Below are positions 5,633 through 5,771 of a stretch of 5,771 nt of DNA, in pieces. Position 1 is the first letter of the stretch. Each line of letters begins with the position of its first letter. The translations under genes were made by a program, and so were the position numbers. A model generated the notes under the pieces. The model was not told where the DNA came from. It did no database searches and saw nothing but the letters and a program-made list of their open reading frames with translations. This stretch comes from Paracoccaceae bacterium (lineage in GTDB: Bacteria > Pseudomonadota > Alphaproteobacteria > Rhodobacterales > Rhodobacteraceae), in assembly GCA_027030435.1 (NCBI GenBank), contig JALVEX010000019.1:1-5771 (forward strand), read 5' to 3'.

Positions 5633-5771
5633 TCAATCATGCGGCTGAGCCACCCTGCAATCGGAGGTGGCCCCGATATCCGTGCATTTTCTGTCCGTCT
5701 CCGGCGCGGAGGGTTTCGGGAAGGTGAGATGGGGGAATTCAACCCTCCAGTTTTCGGCATGAGCCGGAAAA
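5633..5771 (-). CDS. C-terminal fragment of a small hypothetical, possibly exported protein (partial)
   Basis: A minus-strand frame enters from the right edge and stays open for 45 full codons to a TGA at 5635-5633. The visible part begins FPAHAENWRVEFPHLTFPKP and contains two cysteines in KCTDIGATSDCR. The opening PAHA before ENW looks like the end of a cleaved signal peptide, which would make this almost the whole mature protein, possibly with one disulfide. About two thirds of third codon positions are G or C, better than the neighbouring minus-strand frame, which is also open. The hairpin just after the stop agrees with a gene ending here. I do not recognise the family, and the segment is short enough for chance. 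Confidence 0.4.
   Translation of the reverse strand, partial: FPAHAENWRVEFPHLTFPKPSAPETDRKCTDIGATSDCRVAQPHD

Noticed and set aside
5639..5771. Plus-strand frame starting with ATG at 5639 and open to the right edge, which would diverge from the TetR gene
   Set aside because: No ribosome site before the ATG and no resemblance to an efflux or signal-peptide N-terminus; the minus-strand frame over the same bases has better codon character and an end hairpin. Not fully excluded because the window ends.

Overview
The window looks like chromosomal DNA of a high-GC alphaproteobacterium, probably Rhodobacterales. The gene content (a phenylacetate cluster with a TetR-type regulator rather than E. coli-type PaaX), the codon use and the protein styles all fit, but the taxonomic call is inference from pattern only. 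It holds part of the aerobic CoA-dependent phenylacetic acid (paa) catabolic cluster, followed by an unrelated small regulatory/lipoprotein unit.

Bases 1-1010 (minus strand) are the N-terminal half of paaZ, the ring-opening aldehyde dehydrogenase/enoyl-CoA hydratase; the gene runs off the left edge. An 85-bp divergent spacer (1011-1095) carries ribosome binding sites for both flanking genes and a TetR-type inverted repeat at 1049-1060. From 1096 a tight plus-strand operon reads paaI (thioesterase), paaJ (3-oxoadipyl-CoA thiolase), paaK (phenylacetate-CoA ligase) and a TetR regulator (probable PaaR). Spacings are a 3-base overlap, 30 bp and 4 bp. Together these genes activate phenylacetate to its CoA thioester (PaaK), cleave and oxidise the rearranged ring (PaaZ), rescue CoA from dead-end thioesters (PaaI) and carry out thiolytic chain shortening to acetyl-CoA and succinyl-CoA (PaaJ). 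The epoxidase paaABCDE and the paaG, paaF and paaH genes are not in the window.

The operon ends tail-to-tail against a minus-strand unit, with stop codons sharing the bases 4650-4653. That unit is a cysteine-rich TetR/AcrR regulator (4916-5533) whose stop overlaps the start of a small I78-type protease-inhibitor-like lipoprotein (4650-4919). A perfect palindrome (5560-5569) lies between plausible -35 and -10 boxes of its promoter. A GC-rich hairpin (5597-5624) and the probable C-terminal end of another minus-strand gene (5633-5771) fill the right edge.

No RNA genes, insertion sequences, CRISPR arrays or long repeats were seen. Most of the window is well-understood metabolism. The less familiar parts are the TetR-I78 lipoprotein pair with its operator, and the operator in the paaZ/paaI spacer.
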